Shown in pieces: positions 11,366 through 23,692 of a DNA stretch of 64,000 nucleotides. Each line of letters opens with the position of its first letter. Positions within the stretch are counted from its first letter, which is position 1. Under the pieces are notes generated by a model, which was given only the letters and a program-made list of their open reading frames with translations, was not told where the DNA came from and did not search any database. A program made the position numbers and the translations under genes. The stretch spans positions 105,307-169,306 of the forward strand of contig CAWZYM010000269.1 in NCBI GenBank assembly GCA_963966185.1, written 5' to 3'. This DNA comes from Rhabditoides inermis. Taxonomy: Eukaryota > Nematoda > Chromadorea > Rhabditida > Rhabditidae.

Positions 11366-13114
11366 ACAATCTATAGATGTGTTGGGTCTGTTATATGAAG
11401 TTTGGATTTGTTCAGAAGAACATAAAATCTCACTGATTAGGAGTGTTCATGAGTTACGCAGACAAAAACATATCAGATTGAAATTGTGGGAAAGGTTAAT
11501 ACAGTTTGCCACTCTAATGTCTCTGGAAGTTCTCTCACTTTTGTTGGAACAAAACTCATATCATTGGACATGTAAACTTGAACACGAGTTCATGTAATAA
11601 CGAACTAGTGTTTCAATTCACGTTCCTAAGAGACAATGCGCAGGAACTGACGGAATCGTGTTCGGTCACTGCGCTCCTGGAAAAGTCATCTTGGCACGCG
11701 CTCATTTTTTTCTCGTCACTTCCGCCTAATAATAATAAAGCATTCACACAAAGTGTATTTTTATACTATGCTCCACAATCAGTTAATCAACTGCTACTTC
11801 AAGTATCCTGCAACAGCTTCTTTCGCTCGCATCATTGTTAATTACGAGGTGAGTTCACTCCACGATCACAATTATGTGTGATGAAACATATATAGTGTTA
11901 TATAGTGTTTGATTAGCACAAGCTGTCGTTTTTCTGACCATTAGAATCACAAAAGTTCAAATGATCAAATGTACCAATTACATAATCTAAAAAAAAATTC
12001 TGAACGAATGTCTCAATGTCATGCCACGATTTTAATACATTGAACAACTGACATTGAACAGTCAAAAAGTCTTTTCAAAACCATTCCATGAATTTTTCAC
12101 AGTTCAAGCTCTTACACGTTATATAATTTTTGGTTTTCACAATAAGATTGAGAATCTTTCACAACCCACTGTTATTAAAAATCAGTTCTGAAAGTGAAAA
12201 GCTCAAAAAGCACCACACTTTCGGAAAACTGACAAAGAATAGGAAACAAAAAAAACTACGTGAAAACAGTCGCGGGAAGATGAACGGATTTTTTTTTAAT
12301 TTTTAAATAAAAAGTCGGGTTCGAATGCCTCTTGCGTAGTACTAACGATGGGTGTGATTAGAAAATACATAACGACGAAAACAAATTTCAAACTAGGTCA
12401 CTTCTGAATGAGTAAAGTGCACGAATTATGGAAAAACTATGAGATCTATTTTTTTTCAAAATTTTATCGATTTCATAAGTGTTTATGGAAAAAAAAACTA
12501 TAAAAAAAACTAGAGAGCAACGTTTTTTTTTAGTTTTTTTTTCTGTTTTTCATAAGTGTCATTGTCTGTGGCAGAGATGTTTGATACAGAGTAATCTTTT
12601 ATTTAAAAAAAACCGCAACCGTGGGTTTTTTTTATCGCACACGTCCTCATTGTCTAATGGAATCGTTGTGGGTTTCTCACGCGCGAACTTTTCGCGGGAA
12701 AAAAACTAGAAAAAAAATAGTATGTCTGTGAAACTAGCCGCCAATTTTGCAAATGAGTCTGGCCCTCTCTGCAGTTTATCCATCAGAATGACCCAATTTT
12801 CATATAGCACGCCACGGGTTCTCTGATTGGTTGGGTACTTATGCGATGCTAGTTCCATATGAACGAAATACGAACTTCTGATTTCGACTTCATTGCATGT
12901 GATTCACGTTTTACGGTTGCTATGGTGTATTCGATTTCTGAACTTGCGTAGACTTCGCTCGCACACATACTTGTACGTGATTAGCTTCTGGAGTCGGCAC
13001 GCTCACCTTTCGAAACGCGGGGTTCAATGAGACGAAATTAACGAAGCAGTAGCACACTTCACACCCACACACCCACATAGTTTTTTTTTCTTTTTACTGA
13101 GTGCTGTTTTCGGA

Positions 13115-13731
13115 ATGTCGTTCAGCAGGTTTGCACGTTCTGATTTCCCAATCACAACATATTTAAACGTTTAGAACTATTTGCTCAACGTTTTGCTTTC
13201 TGCAAAGGCAGTCCAGCTCGGATAGAACGCCTCGCCCGCCGCCGTCGTCGCTCGAAATAGACAGGTTCGTTGCGTTGCGAAATAGTTTCGAAGGTGCAAG
13301 TTTGTAAATCTTGATGGTCCAAATAGTGTTACAGCACAGAGAAGAAGCACGCAACAGAGGAGGACGACGAGTGAGTTTGGTCTGCATGCAAGAATTATTT
13401 TTCTCGATAAAAAACCTTGGAACTGACACGGTAAGAAAATGACTGTAAGAAAACACTGTGAGTAAAAAAAAATGCATCAAACAATGGCAACATCGATAAC
13501 TGACAATTAAGATTTCCAGCGTATTCACCATTTTCGAGACGACGTTGTCCGAGTCGACACTGCGCAACGCTCTCGAGAAGCTAAAGAGGTGAGCGGGAAC
13601 ATGTTGGAACGTCGCATTGTTTCTATCTCAGCGCGGTCAAGACGAACGATGCGAAGAACAACGCGCAGAACGCGACCACGCTTTCCGTGCCAGTCTACAG
13701 TCGCAGCGTGCCGTATGCTGTCTTCATGTGA
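13115..13731 (+). CDS. small protein of unknown function, five exons
   Basis: Exons: 13115-13128, 13208-13264, 13335-13370, 13520-13588, 13632-13731. All phases agree and give 91 residues starting MSFSRQSSSDRTP and ending VPYAVFM. Visible parts: a Ser/Pro/Arg-rich start, an acidic/basic patch (EKKHATEEDDD), a likely amphipathic helix (TLRNALEKLKSA) and a polar Asn/Thr tail. No signal peptide or membrane segment. Exon 2 has two possible acceptors (AAAG and GCAG, 4 nt apart); only the first keeps frame with this ATG. I do not recognise the family. If the ATG is wrong, these could be the last exons of a longer gene. Confidence 0.55.
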
Positions 13732-13775
13732 CCGTATGTAGAAGAAGCGTGTAAATTCAAGTATTCAAGTGTTAG

Positions 13776-13781
13776 AATAAA
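13776..13781 (+). promoter_or_regulatory. polyadenylation signal of the small gene
   Basis: AATAAA 45 nt after the stop codon at 13731, supporting the end of that gene model. Confidence 0.6.
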
Positions 13782-14502
13782 ACGAGATAACAATGTTTTT
13801 GGTGTTACTGGTGATTGTTCTTTTCATCAGTCTGATTCATCTGTTTTTTTTCTTCAAAGTTTCATGTGAACTTGTTCACTGGATGTAGATCAGACTGAAT
13901 CGCTTTTTTGTTACGATTTAGATTTATTACAAGAGCCACATCACAATCACTATTCTATGTATCCCACAAAGTAGTCAACAGGAGGAGGAAGGAAGGGAGG
14001 TAGTAAGGGAGGTCGTAAGGGAGAGAGAGTGAGAGGGTGTCATATATCGCTCCACTACCCGGTCATCTTGGGAAAACAAGTCAACCTGGTGAGCACGCGC
14101 AGAGACCTTTTACCGAGAACTGATTTCAATGCGAAAACGATTGCATCGTTGATCTGCAGATATAGCTGCCTTCTGCCAAAGAATCCATAAGGTTACGGTA
14201 ACGGTTTGTGCGCGTTGCTGTGGTAACGAAGTGACGGAACAAAATCGTTCACCTCTCATGTTTATCTTGCATAGCAAGGAATCAACGTACGCGATTCGAA
14301 TACACAGTTCCATATAGACAATGTATGCAACATTCCATTACTACTTACTTCCACTTCAACACAACCACTTGGTTAGAGAGTGAGTTGATTTTGTAACCTG
14401 AGTATAACACAATTCAATTTTCTCTGTAGGTCTCACCCTGCCGCGTTCAATCAGCTGCTATCATTTTAAGCGCGAGCCTCCGAAACGGAGTGGCGGGAAC
14501 AG

Positions 14503-15310
14503 TTGACTACTGGAAACAGAGGACTGGTCCCACAATTCAATATATCATCACCGACAAAGCTACCGTCGTTGTTGGATGCCCTAAGCTCCGACACTGTCTC
14601 CGCTGCAGCTGGCGACAAGGAGTTCCTGAAGAAGCTGGTCGAGGTCATTGGATCCAGTGAGATACGCAATCTGTTCAACGCCGGCCAGATCACCGCCCAC
14701 CGCCACCCCGACAAGAGGCGGACATGGGCGATTTGTTCATCTCCTCGGTCCGCCGGAGACCACGGTGTTCTTCATCTGTGTTCACCGGTTAGTGAACAAT
14801 TGAGTGACACTACGGCCGGGCCGTAGCACACCACGCCTGAGCAGACCGATGCCACCAACGTGCCCCATATCGTCGCCTAGGACTCGTGCCAGCTACACTC
14901 GCTTGACCTCGCCCCTCCCCAAGTATCGATTGGTGACGTGTCTTAGCGAGATGTGAGTGCGCGTGGACTTTCCAAATCTTTGACTGATCCTGTGCTCTAT
15001 GATACTAAAAGTGCTCTCTGATACTCTTTGAAATTTGCGGTTTTGAGTTCACGCTCTGTCCGGAACAAGTATTGTAACATCGCGCTTTTTATATCATCTC
15101 ACTCGCCTCACAGAACACCGTGAACGCCTCTTCAAGAAGTGGCTTGCATTCCCCACTCCGAGTCGCAAAACCAAGTTCAAGGAGTGCGATGAGAAAACCA
15201 AGAAGTTGCTCGCAAAGTGCAAAATTCGGTGGAACGAGCCATCGCCAGGAGTGGAGACAAGAATCGTTGTTACAAATCTGTCAACAGCCGGTTCACGCTA
15301 AGAAAAAAAT
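14503..15310 (+). pseudogene. eroded coding debris, partly non-LTR retrotransposon-like
   Basis: Three stretches have protein-like composition without a consistent exon chain. At 14503-14826 the frame encodes GDKEFLKKLVEVIG and then shifts. At 14828-14880 a frame ends in NVPHIVA then a stop. At 15118-15302 a frame with ERLFKKWLAFPTPSRKTK runs on, after a shift, into ARSGDKNRCYKSVNSRF. The last resembles the linker before the reverse transcriptase in non-LTR retrotransposons (KKWL...; SGDKKRFYSYVNS-type). Order and frames are scrambled. This could also be part of an unrecognised gene. Confidence 0.35.
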
Positions 15311-15656
15311 AGTCAGTGTGTGGAAAAGTGACTACAGCTTGAAAAAAATAAAATAAAAATTTTGCAACAGATTGTGAGAGTTGTGCTTGCCACGTGGTTG
15401 TTTTTTTTGCCAACAAGCATCGCGCACGGTTTGAACAGTGGACGGACGTGGTTGTGTGTCCGGTGATACTGTGTGGTACAGTGCGCACGTGCGCCGCATG
15501 ATATGTACATGAGATTTGATGTGTGTGTGTGTGTTCAGCGCGATCAAACACAGTTTTCGGATGAGGTGTTGTCGGACGGATTCGAACTCAGTTCATGCGG
15601 CAGATGCGCACACATTTCCGATACCAGCATAGTCGCGCATTTGCAAAGCGTCCGGC

Positions 15657-18600
15657 ATGTCGAGAGCCGTTCTCCTTTGTCTATTGATAGCACTGCCTTC
15701 AACTCGTGCTTTTTGCGGATGTGAATTTCCCTTAGTCGACTATGGACGTGAGTTTTATACAACCAGCAAAGTTATAAAATTCACTTTCAGCGGGTGTGGG
15801 GTGGGACTGTCCGGAGGGATCGGAGCAGATTCCTTGCGGAATGTGCTGTGGGCCTATTCCAGGGTTCTGTGAAGACATGGATTTCATGTATCCGGAAAAT
15901 CGTGAGTTCATTTTATGAACTCTCAACAAACAATGGACGTTTGCAGCACCTGATGCGTTCAACAATTGTCCACCAGGTCAAGTGATCAACATGGCCAAGG
16001 ATTTGTGTTGCAGTAATGGAATAACAACAGTGATGCCTACGACGCTGCTACACGCGCAACATCCAGCGCGAAATACAACTACAGCTATTTCAACAACAAT
16101 CACTACTACACCTGCAACAACGACAGTTTCTGACACTACAACTGTGGTCACAACCACTACTCCACCAACAACGACAGTTCCTGACACTACAACTGTGGTC
16201 ACAACCACTACTCCACCAACAACGACAGTTCCTGACACTACAACTGTGGTCACAACCACAACTCCACTAACAACGACAGTTCCTGACACTACAACTGTGG
16301 TCACAACCACTACTCCACCAACAACGACAGTTCCTGACACTACAACTGTGGTCACAACCACTACTCCACCAACAACGACAGTTCCTGACACTACAACTGT
16401 GGTCACAACCACTACTCCACCAACAACGACAGTTTCTGACACTACAACTGTGGTCACAACCACTACTCCACCAACAACGACAGTTTCTGACACTACAACT
16501 GTGGTCACAACAACTACTCCACCAACAACGACAGTTTCTGACACTACAACTGTAGTCACAACCACTACTCCACCAACAACGACAGTTCCTGACACTACAA
16601 CTGTGGTCACAACAACTACTCCACCAACAACGACAGTTTCTGACACTACAACTGTAGTCACAACCACTACCTCACCAACAACGACAGTTCCTGACACTAC
16701 AACTGTGGTCACAACCACTACTCCACCAACAACGACAGTTCCTGACACTACAACTGTGGTCACAACCACTACTCCACCAACAACGACAGTTCCTGACACT
16801 ACAACTGTGGTCACAACCACTACTCCACCAACAACGACAGTTCCTGACACTACAACTGTGGTCACAACCACTACTCCACCAACAACGACAGTTTCTGACA
16901 CTACAACTGTGGTCACAACCACTACTCCACCAACAACGACAGTTTCTGACACTACAACTGTGGTCACAACCACTACTCCACCAACAACGACAGTTTCTGA
17001 CACTACAACTGTGGTCACAACAACTACTCCACCAACAACGACAGTTTCTGACACTACAACTGTAGTCACAACCACTTCTCCACCAACAACGACAGTTCCT
17101 GACACTACAACTGTGGTCACAACCACTACTCCACCAACAACGACAGTTCCTGACACTACAACTGTGGTCACAACCACTACTCCACCAACAACGACAGTTT
17201 CTGACACTACAACTGTGGTCACAACCACTACTCCACCAACAACGACAGTTTCTGACACTACAACTGTGGTCACAACCACTACTCCACCAACAACGACAGT
17301 TTCTGACACTACAACTGTGGTCACAACAACTACTCCACCAACAACAACAGTTTCTGACACTACAACTGTGGTCACAACAACTACTCCACCAACAACGACA
17401 GTTTCTGACACTACAACTGTGGTCACAACCACTACTCCACCAACAACGACAGTTCCTGACACTACAACTGTGGTCACAACCACTACTCCACCAACAACGA
17501 CAGTTCCTGACACTACAACTGTGGTCACAACCACTACTCCACCAACAACGACAGTTTCTGACACTACAACTGTGGTCACAACCACTACTCCACCAACAAC
17601 GACAGTTCCTGACACTACAACTGTGGTCACAACCACTACTCCACCAACAACGACAGTTCCTGACACTACAACTGTGGTCACAACCACTACTCCACCAACA
17701 ACGACAATTGTTCCTACCACCATTACTCCAACTACAATAGGACGGTGGAATACCACAATCGTTATAACGTCTACTTCTGCGACTGTTGGTACTGAAACCA
17801 ATGTCCCAATCACTTCTGGAAGTTCATCTAGTACATTATCATTTTTGATCAACTCTACTGGTTCATGCGTTGATCTTATCAATCCGAAAACTGGAATCTC
17901 GGATTGCCCACAACTCGCTGACAAGTGTGTTGATCAGTTCTACATTTCAATAATGAAAGAGCAATGTCCGAAAACATGCAACTTCTGCGGCGCTACGACC
18001 ACCACTCCAACTCCAGGTTGGTCAGCTGAGCATGAACATTGCTTACGACTCATTCCAGCTTTCGAGGCTTGTGTGGATCTACTCAATCCAAAAACGGGAG
18101 TATCCGACTGTTCTTTACGCTCCGCCTTGTGTACCCATGAAATCTACATGGAAACTATGAAAATTGAATGCCGAAAAACGTGTAACTACTGCTCAGGCAC
18201 AGAAAGTTCCATCACAACAGGTTTGTATTTTCATGATGTCTATAGTTGTACACCTTTATTGCAGTAGCATCGTCTTGTGAGGACTTGATAAACCCGAGAA
18301 CGGGAGTCTCCGATTGTCCAGACCGCAAAGCATTGTGCACTCATGAATTCTACGTGGAAACAATGAAGATTCAGTGTCCAAAAACATGTAACTATTGCGG
18401 CGCGACTACAGCAACGCCAGGTATGTTCAAGGTGTATCACTACTTCGCCGGTAAATACAACTGACTAGTACTTCAGCGAAATCGACGTGTGAAGACCTGC
18501 TGAATCCGAAAACAGGTGTATCGGACTGTCCGCAGAAAGCTAGTCTGTGTACGAGTGCTATGTACATTGATATTATGAAAACGCAATGCCCCAAGACCTG

Positions 18601-19617
18601 CAACTTTTGCAATGCTACTACAACTACTGATGGTGCGTTCTAAAAATTGTCAAGTTAAAAGCTAGTCGTTTAGCGGCTCCTGTTTGTGAAGATGCTATCA
18701 ACCCGAAAACCGGAACGTCCGATTGTCCACAACGCACGCTTTTATGCACAAACGCAATGTACAAAGACATAATGAAAGTTCAGTGTCCAAAGACCTGCAA
18801 CTATTGCGGTCTGCCGTCGCCCAGAACTACAACAACTTGTGAGCTCGCAAACAGTGCTGTAAAAGTATGTCAAACATTTACTTGCAGTGTACCTCACAAG
18901 CGCAACGTGCGCGGACTTACTCAACCCTAAGACTGGCGTTTCGGACTGTCCGTCTAGAGTACTGCTGTGCACAAACGCCATGTACATAAACGTGATGAAG
19001 GAGCAGTGCCCGAAAACATGCAACTACTGCGCGGCAGGTTCCACCACTACTACCACTCTAGCTACTGTGAAGGCGGCGAAAACCACTCCGCCTCCACGCT
19101 GCGTGGATCTGCTGAATCCGAAGACGGGCGTGTCCGACTGTCCTAAGTCAGCGCACCTCTGCACCAACACTCTGTATGTAAACCTGATGCGAACGCAGTG
19201 TCCGTTTACATGTGGATTCTGCGGACCGGCCGCCGCCGTCAACACGACAACCGTATGTTTTCATGTAGTGTCGTAATTGAAACTTGTTTTAGTCGTCGTT
19301 GAACTGCGTCGACCAGATCAATCCGAAAACGAGCGTGTCGGACTGTCCGAAGATGGCCGCAATGTGCACCAACTCTATGTATCTCTCGTGGATGCAGACG
19401 CAGTGCCCGCTCACATGCGCATTCTGCACCGTCAACACATACGACAAGAGTAAGTGAAGAGATCGTGTCTCTGTACAATGCAGTTTCAGCGTGCTACGAC
19501 AAGATCAACCCGAAGACGGGCGTGTCAGACTGTCCGAAGATGGCGTCGCTCTGCGCTGCCCCCAACTATGCAGCGTTAATGGCTGACCAGTGTCGGTTTA
19601 CGTGCCAGCTATGCTGA
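15657..19617 (+). CDS. secreted mucin-like protein with nine ShKT (SXC) domains
   Basis: Exons: 15657-15747, 15791-15901, 15947-18220, 18265-18420, 18477-18632, 18674-18838, 18888-19252, 19293-19449, 19490-19617; phases agree, about 1200 residues. The product is secreted, with a signal peptide (MSRAVLLCLLIALPSTRAF). A short Cys-rich region (PCGMCCG) comes next, then a Thr/Pro/Ser block of 31 17-residue repeats (PDTTTVVTTTTPPTTTV type), likely heavily O-glycosylated. Nine ShKT domains follow, each of the form C-x-D-LINPKTGVSDCP...CTN.MY...MK.QCPKTCNYC with six Cys. Exons from the fourth on carry one or two domains and mostly start in phase 1, as expected for domain duplication. The layout resembles Toxocara surface-coat mucins (Thr/Ser mucin plus SXC domains). 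A 42-nt stretch (18017-18058) between domains 1 and 2 has GT..AG ends, is a multiple of three and stop-free, so it may be an intron or coding. Confidence 0.88.
16122..17703 (+). repeat. 31 x 51-bp coding minisatellite
   Basis: Tandem 51-bp units encode the Thr-rich repeat of the mucin gene. Units differ mainly at one base that swaps Pro (CCT) and Ser (TCT) before Asp. The order of P and S units (PPPPP-SSS-P-S-PPPP-SSSS-PP-SSSSS-PP-S-PP) shows blockwise duplication. The opposite strand is also stop-free here, a by-product of composition. Confidence 0.95.
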
Positions 19618-19980
19618 CTGTACTCAAACACCTGATAATATGCATCGATAATAATAACTACATATTACTGGCAGGCAACAGTGATAATGTAAATATAATA
19701 AATGTGACGCTTTTTTACACGGACCTGATACTACTTCATACCAACTACTATAAACAAAAAAGTCTTCTGCTATTTTTTACGAGCGTGTTGAATCGAGTTC
19801 ATTCACAATGGAGCTGTTAATACAAAACTGAAAACACCAGTTGTCTTGAACATGTACTAAACAATCACTATGTTTCAGTACGGATATGTTTGTACAGCTT
19901 ACCTTTATATATATTGTAGTGTCAGATGTTAAAGCCGGGGACCACGATTGTTGGAATATACATACTTATCTTTATCCAAC

Positions 19981-20004
19981 GTTTCGGCGTTACGCCTTCA
20001 TCAG
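19981..20004 (-). ncRNA. hammerhead-like core of a Penelope-type terminal repeat
   Basis: On the minus strand CTGATGA is followed by a perfect 4-bp stem (GGCG/CGCC) and GAAAC, the conserved core of hammerhead ribozymes. Penelope-like elements are known to carry such motifs in their terminal repeats. A GTTGGA/TCCAAC pair follows and could form stem III. The sequence just before (GGTA then 11 nt) matches the position of the cleavage site in the other copies. No RT is near, so it is a solo terminal fragment. Confidence 0.55.
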
Positions 20005-20027
20005 GGATGTGACAATACCTATAATTA

Positions 20028-20051
20028 GAGAGGGCGCGCCAGCGCCCTCTC
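20028..20051. repeat. GC-rich hairpin, copy 2
   Basis: A 10-bp stem (GAGAGGGCGC and complement) with loop GCCA, 24 nt after the hammerhead-like motif. Same sequence family and similar flanks as 10538-10562. Confidence 0.7.
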
Positions 20052-20424
20052 GTTTGTACTGGATGTCCCCGCGCGCTAGAATGCTCAAAAACGACTTTTC
20101 CCGGATGAAGCACTTTTCCTCATTTTGAAGTGATTTCCACTGTTACATTGCATTCACATCTCTATTCGATAGAGTTATAGAAAGTTGTATTGAGTTTGAT
20201 TGAATTTGAAGCGAGATACGGAGAGTCCGCATTCGAGTGCGGATTGAGATTGGTGTCGGTCGCTCTGGCGGGCGGGCGTCGGACAATCGCTTTCGCCCCG
20301 CCCCCTCTGTGCGTGAGTGAGAGAGAGAGAGAGATGGCGAATAGCGGGTGCGCGTCGGTATCCTCGCAGCGAATCGCGAACGTGTATGAAAATGTAATTT
20401 TGTGAAACAAAACTTAAGAAAAGG

Positions 20425-20762
20425 ACAGATATTATCTTTCAAAAGTACTTCCAAGTAAAAGTAGTTGGTTTGTACTGTTGTCTCAGTTGAGCAAAAGGAC
20501 TGACATGTTTTCAATGGAGACATGTGCAAACAGGCTCTCAGCATTATTCGACGTGTTATGTTACAACAGAAGTTGTGCTTTTAGATAATAGCTGCATAAC
20601 TTCGTAAACGCGTTAATTATAATATGGCCGCTTTGCACTGGTATGAGAGCGAGAGAGCCTGTTGGCACATGTCTCCATTGAAAACATGTCAGTCCTTTTG
20701 CTCAACTGAGACAACAGTACAAACCAACTACTTTTACTTGGAAGTACTTTTGAAAGATAATG
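20425..20762. mobile_element. foldback element with ~115-bp arms
   Basis: Arms 20425-20540 and 20650-20762 are nearly perfect inverted copies around a 110-bp spacer. Each contains TGTCTCCATTGAAAACATG and starts outward with AAAGTACTTCCAAGTAAAAG. The AAAGTACTT outer ends recall the foldback elements at 10964 and 46084. Confidence 0.65.
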
Positions 20763-21516
20763 ACAATGTGTGGCTAGATAACAAGAAACGAAACAATAGA
20801 ACTCGACGCGGATGTAACAATAAACATAAGAAACAATATAACCGGGTAACTGTGGGTAACTAAAGTGGAGTGTGTGAGGGGAGAGAAGAGGCTAGTCTAA
20901 TTGGAGATTGCAAGCTTGCCCGGGGGCACGTAGGTCGATTGCGAGTCGGAGTTGTGGTCGGCTGTGAGCAAAAGAGCTGAAATTTGGATATGATATAGAG
21001 AAGCTGTATCCCGACAAATCGTTGAAATTTGATTTTTTGATTAGGCTCTAGATACCTTTATAAGTTAGGTTAACCTTATAATGAGGCTGTTTTCGCATAA
21101 TTTCTTCGTGATTTATCGTTTGTCTGACCGACCACCGATAATTGCCGTACTGTGAAAATGGGGGATACCCTTTTGGCAAAATGACCCCCCCCCCCCTATA
21201 TGTCGGCGATACATTAACAATCCACGACAAGTTGTTCCATTTATTCTGCCTTTTTTCGTCCTTTAGAATCTCGCCCTTGGAAGTTAAAAAAGGTGTTTTT
21301 TTCAATCTTTTCGGTTAACCTGAAGGTGTAAATGTGACAATCGCTTTTAATTTCGTCTACTTGCTTCATTTTTCAAGTTTTGGTAGGTTCAGTTTGTAGG
21401 TTTTGGATGAACGTTTTTTATGGCTGTCTCATAACAAACTCGTGAAAAGCTCGCTCAATTCTCACTTCGTTGAAGTAAATAACATGTGCGGCTAAACCCT
21501 AGTTGACTTTCGTACC

Positions 21517-22020
21517 GTGAAAAAAGTCAAACCCACTGAAATTTTTGAGAGAGAAAATCAAAAAAAAAATCATTTTAACTTCGTCCATATACAAATTTCG
21601 GGGTGCAGTAAAAGAGAGAAGTGTAGTCCACACTGGTGCGGGTTGGATTGTTTACTTTGTATCAACATTCACTTGCTTATGATCGAAGTTATCCTCTGTC
21701 TCTTTTCCATTTGAGACCGGGCAATCGATGTTCGCGGCAAAATGACCCAGTTTTTATGCAAACGAGTCAAGGCTGGTAGCTGTCATTTTTTTTCCGTGAG
21801 GGTGCATATGGATAACTCCGATTAGAACCATTACACTGTTGACAAAAAGTAAACCATCCAACGCATCCAACCCGCGCCAATGTGGACTACACTTCCCTCT
21901 TTTGGTGCAACTCGAAATTCGGCGTCTGACGGGAGTTGGAACGAACTTTTTTTGTTGAAAGTTTTGATAAATATCTCAAAAGTTTCATTGGTTTTTGACT
22001 TTTTAGGAATTGTTGTGTCC
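21517..22020. mobile_element. foldback element
   Basis: Left arm about 21517-21672 and right arm about 21848-22017, diverged inverted copies. The best conserved block is GTGTAGTCCACA(C/T)TGG followed by CGGGTTGGAT. There is no coding sequence. Sequence to the left (21040-21210) contains a fragment related to the TIR element at 7854. Confidence 0.5.
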
Positions 22021-22323
22021 GAATTTTGATTTCGATTTCACTTACTGACTTGCCAGTTTATCAGTACAGCGCTCGCACTTTCGCATCGCTATGATCGCAT
22101 GTTCGACTCTTGTCAAAGACTTTATTAACACAAAAAAACTGTGTAATCACTTGCACGAATAAAGATATAGGTGAAAGTAGAATGTGGACAACGTAGTCGT
22201 TAATACGATAGATATGGGATATACATAGATATTGTTTTCGGAGATGCGGCGGGGTTGTTATCAGTGATATAAAACGAAGCGTTACGAAAAAAAACCACAA
22301 CAGTTGTGACACTTCAAATGTTT

Positions 22324-22430
22324 TCAAATCCAGATGTCCGAGGTACAGTCGCCGCCGGGATAACGCATCTCGTGGGCAAGATAGGGGCCGCCCTCGACCT
22401 GAACAGAGTTGAGATGAGAGAGGGAGGCAG

Positions 22431-22484
<54 letters not shown>

Positions 22485-23386
22485 GGGGACGCCCACGTCG
22501 GAGAAGTCGACGAGGAAGTTCTCGTTGATGGTCATGCCGCCGTTCTCCCCGATATCCACTCGCAGCATGCTTCCACCAGCGCTGCAATTAAGTCATGAGT
22601 ACACTGATTATTCGTTTATGTGCGACGTATTTGCAGTCATTCAAGTTTTATATACGAACCCAAGTATTCAGAAACGTTTCGAAGGCGTTTCAGTAGTCTG
22701 ATAGAAACGATAACGACACCCACCTGGTGAGCTTGGGATAGAACTGCTGGTCCCACTTCCTGTAGAGAGAGGTGGTGACGTAGAGGCGCTTTCCATCGAG
22801 TGACATCTGCAGCATCTGCGGTCCGCCCTCGATGCGGCGACCCTTCACAACCAGGGCAGCGGGCGCGGACTGCAAGAGATCATCATTCCAATGCTACTTT
22901 CGACACTCTCTCGACACATCAATGGCACTCACTGCGGATAACAAAGCATGCATATCGAATTTAGTAGTGTGATCGACATAGTTTTAGTTTAATCTGATAA
23001 CGATATATATATAATCAATGTCACGCTATGTCATGGACATGGCCCGGTCCGGGACGTCACGGCCGAATGAAGTTTGTGATGGGGACAGTACTGCCTGCGG
23101 ATGCGGGCGCCCACCTCTCCCTTCTCCTCGAGTGTCACGCCGCTCTCTGTGTGCAGGCTGCCGCCGATGAACACCTGACCGGTCAGCTTGGGCTTGGCTG
23201 GGTCGGAGATGTCATACTGACGGAGGTCACCGTGCAGCCAGCACGAGATGTACAGGAAGCTGGAAGGGGGCGAGGGAGGTGAGAAAAGGAGGAGATCTCA
23301 CCGATCATCCATCGACACGAGAATGTCCGTGATGAGGGCGGGCATTTCGGGTAGAGACCAACCGGACACCTAGGTATGAAAAAGTA

Positions 23387-23420
<34 letters not shown>

Positions 23421-23654
23421 CTCTCTCTCTCTCTCACTCTCACTCTCACTCTACCTTTTTGGGTGGAATGGTGACAAGGCAGTCGGCAACGTACAGCGAG
23501 GCGGGGTCCTGCAAGGTTGGTTGCACAGTTCTTCCCTTTCCTAATCACCTCCTCGTTCTCAGGTCGAATGTGGAAGATGGCCGATCCTAGACCAGTGCCC
23601 ACATACGCGTCCGGACGGGTCGGCTCGTGCGGGAAGCGGACCTACAGGGAGGCG

Positions 23655-23692
<38 letters not shown>

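Larger units (their letters stand above)
19618..22323. other. gene-free repeat interval between convergent genes
   Basis: This separates the 3' ends of the mucin gene (+) and the selenium-binding protein gene (-). It holds a hammerhead-like motif, a GC hairpin and at least two foldback structures. No exon chain is supported. Confidence 0.6.

Noticed and set aside
14503..15356. An intact gene
   Set aside because: No exon chain keeps phase; frames shift at least twice and one part resembles a retrotransposon linker.
16122..17703. CRISPR-like array
   Set aside because: Units are contiguous coding repeats without unique spacers, in a eukaryotic gene.
15978..17924. 648-codon open frame on the minus strand (Val/Thr/Gly repeats)
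   Set aside because: It is the reverse complement of the Thr-rich mucin repeat. The plus strand has signal peptide, splice sites and ShKT domains; the minus frame has none.
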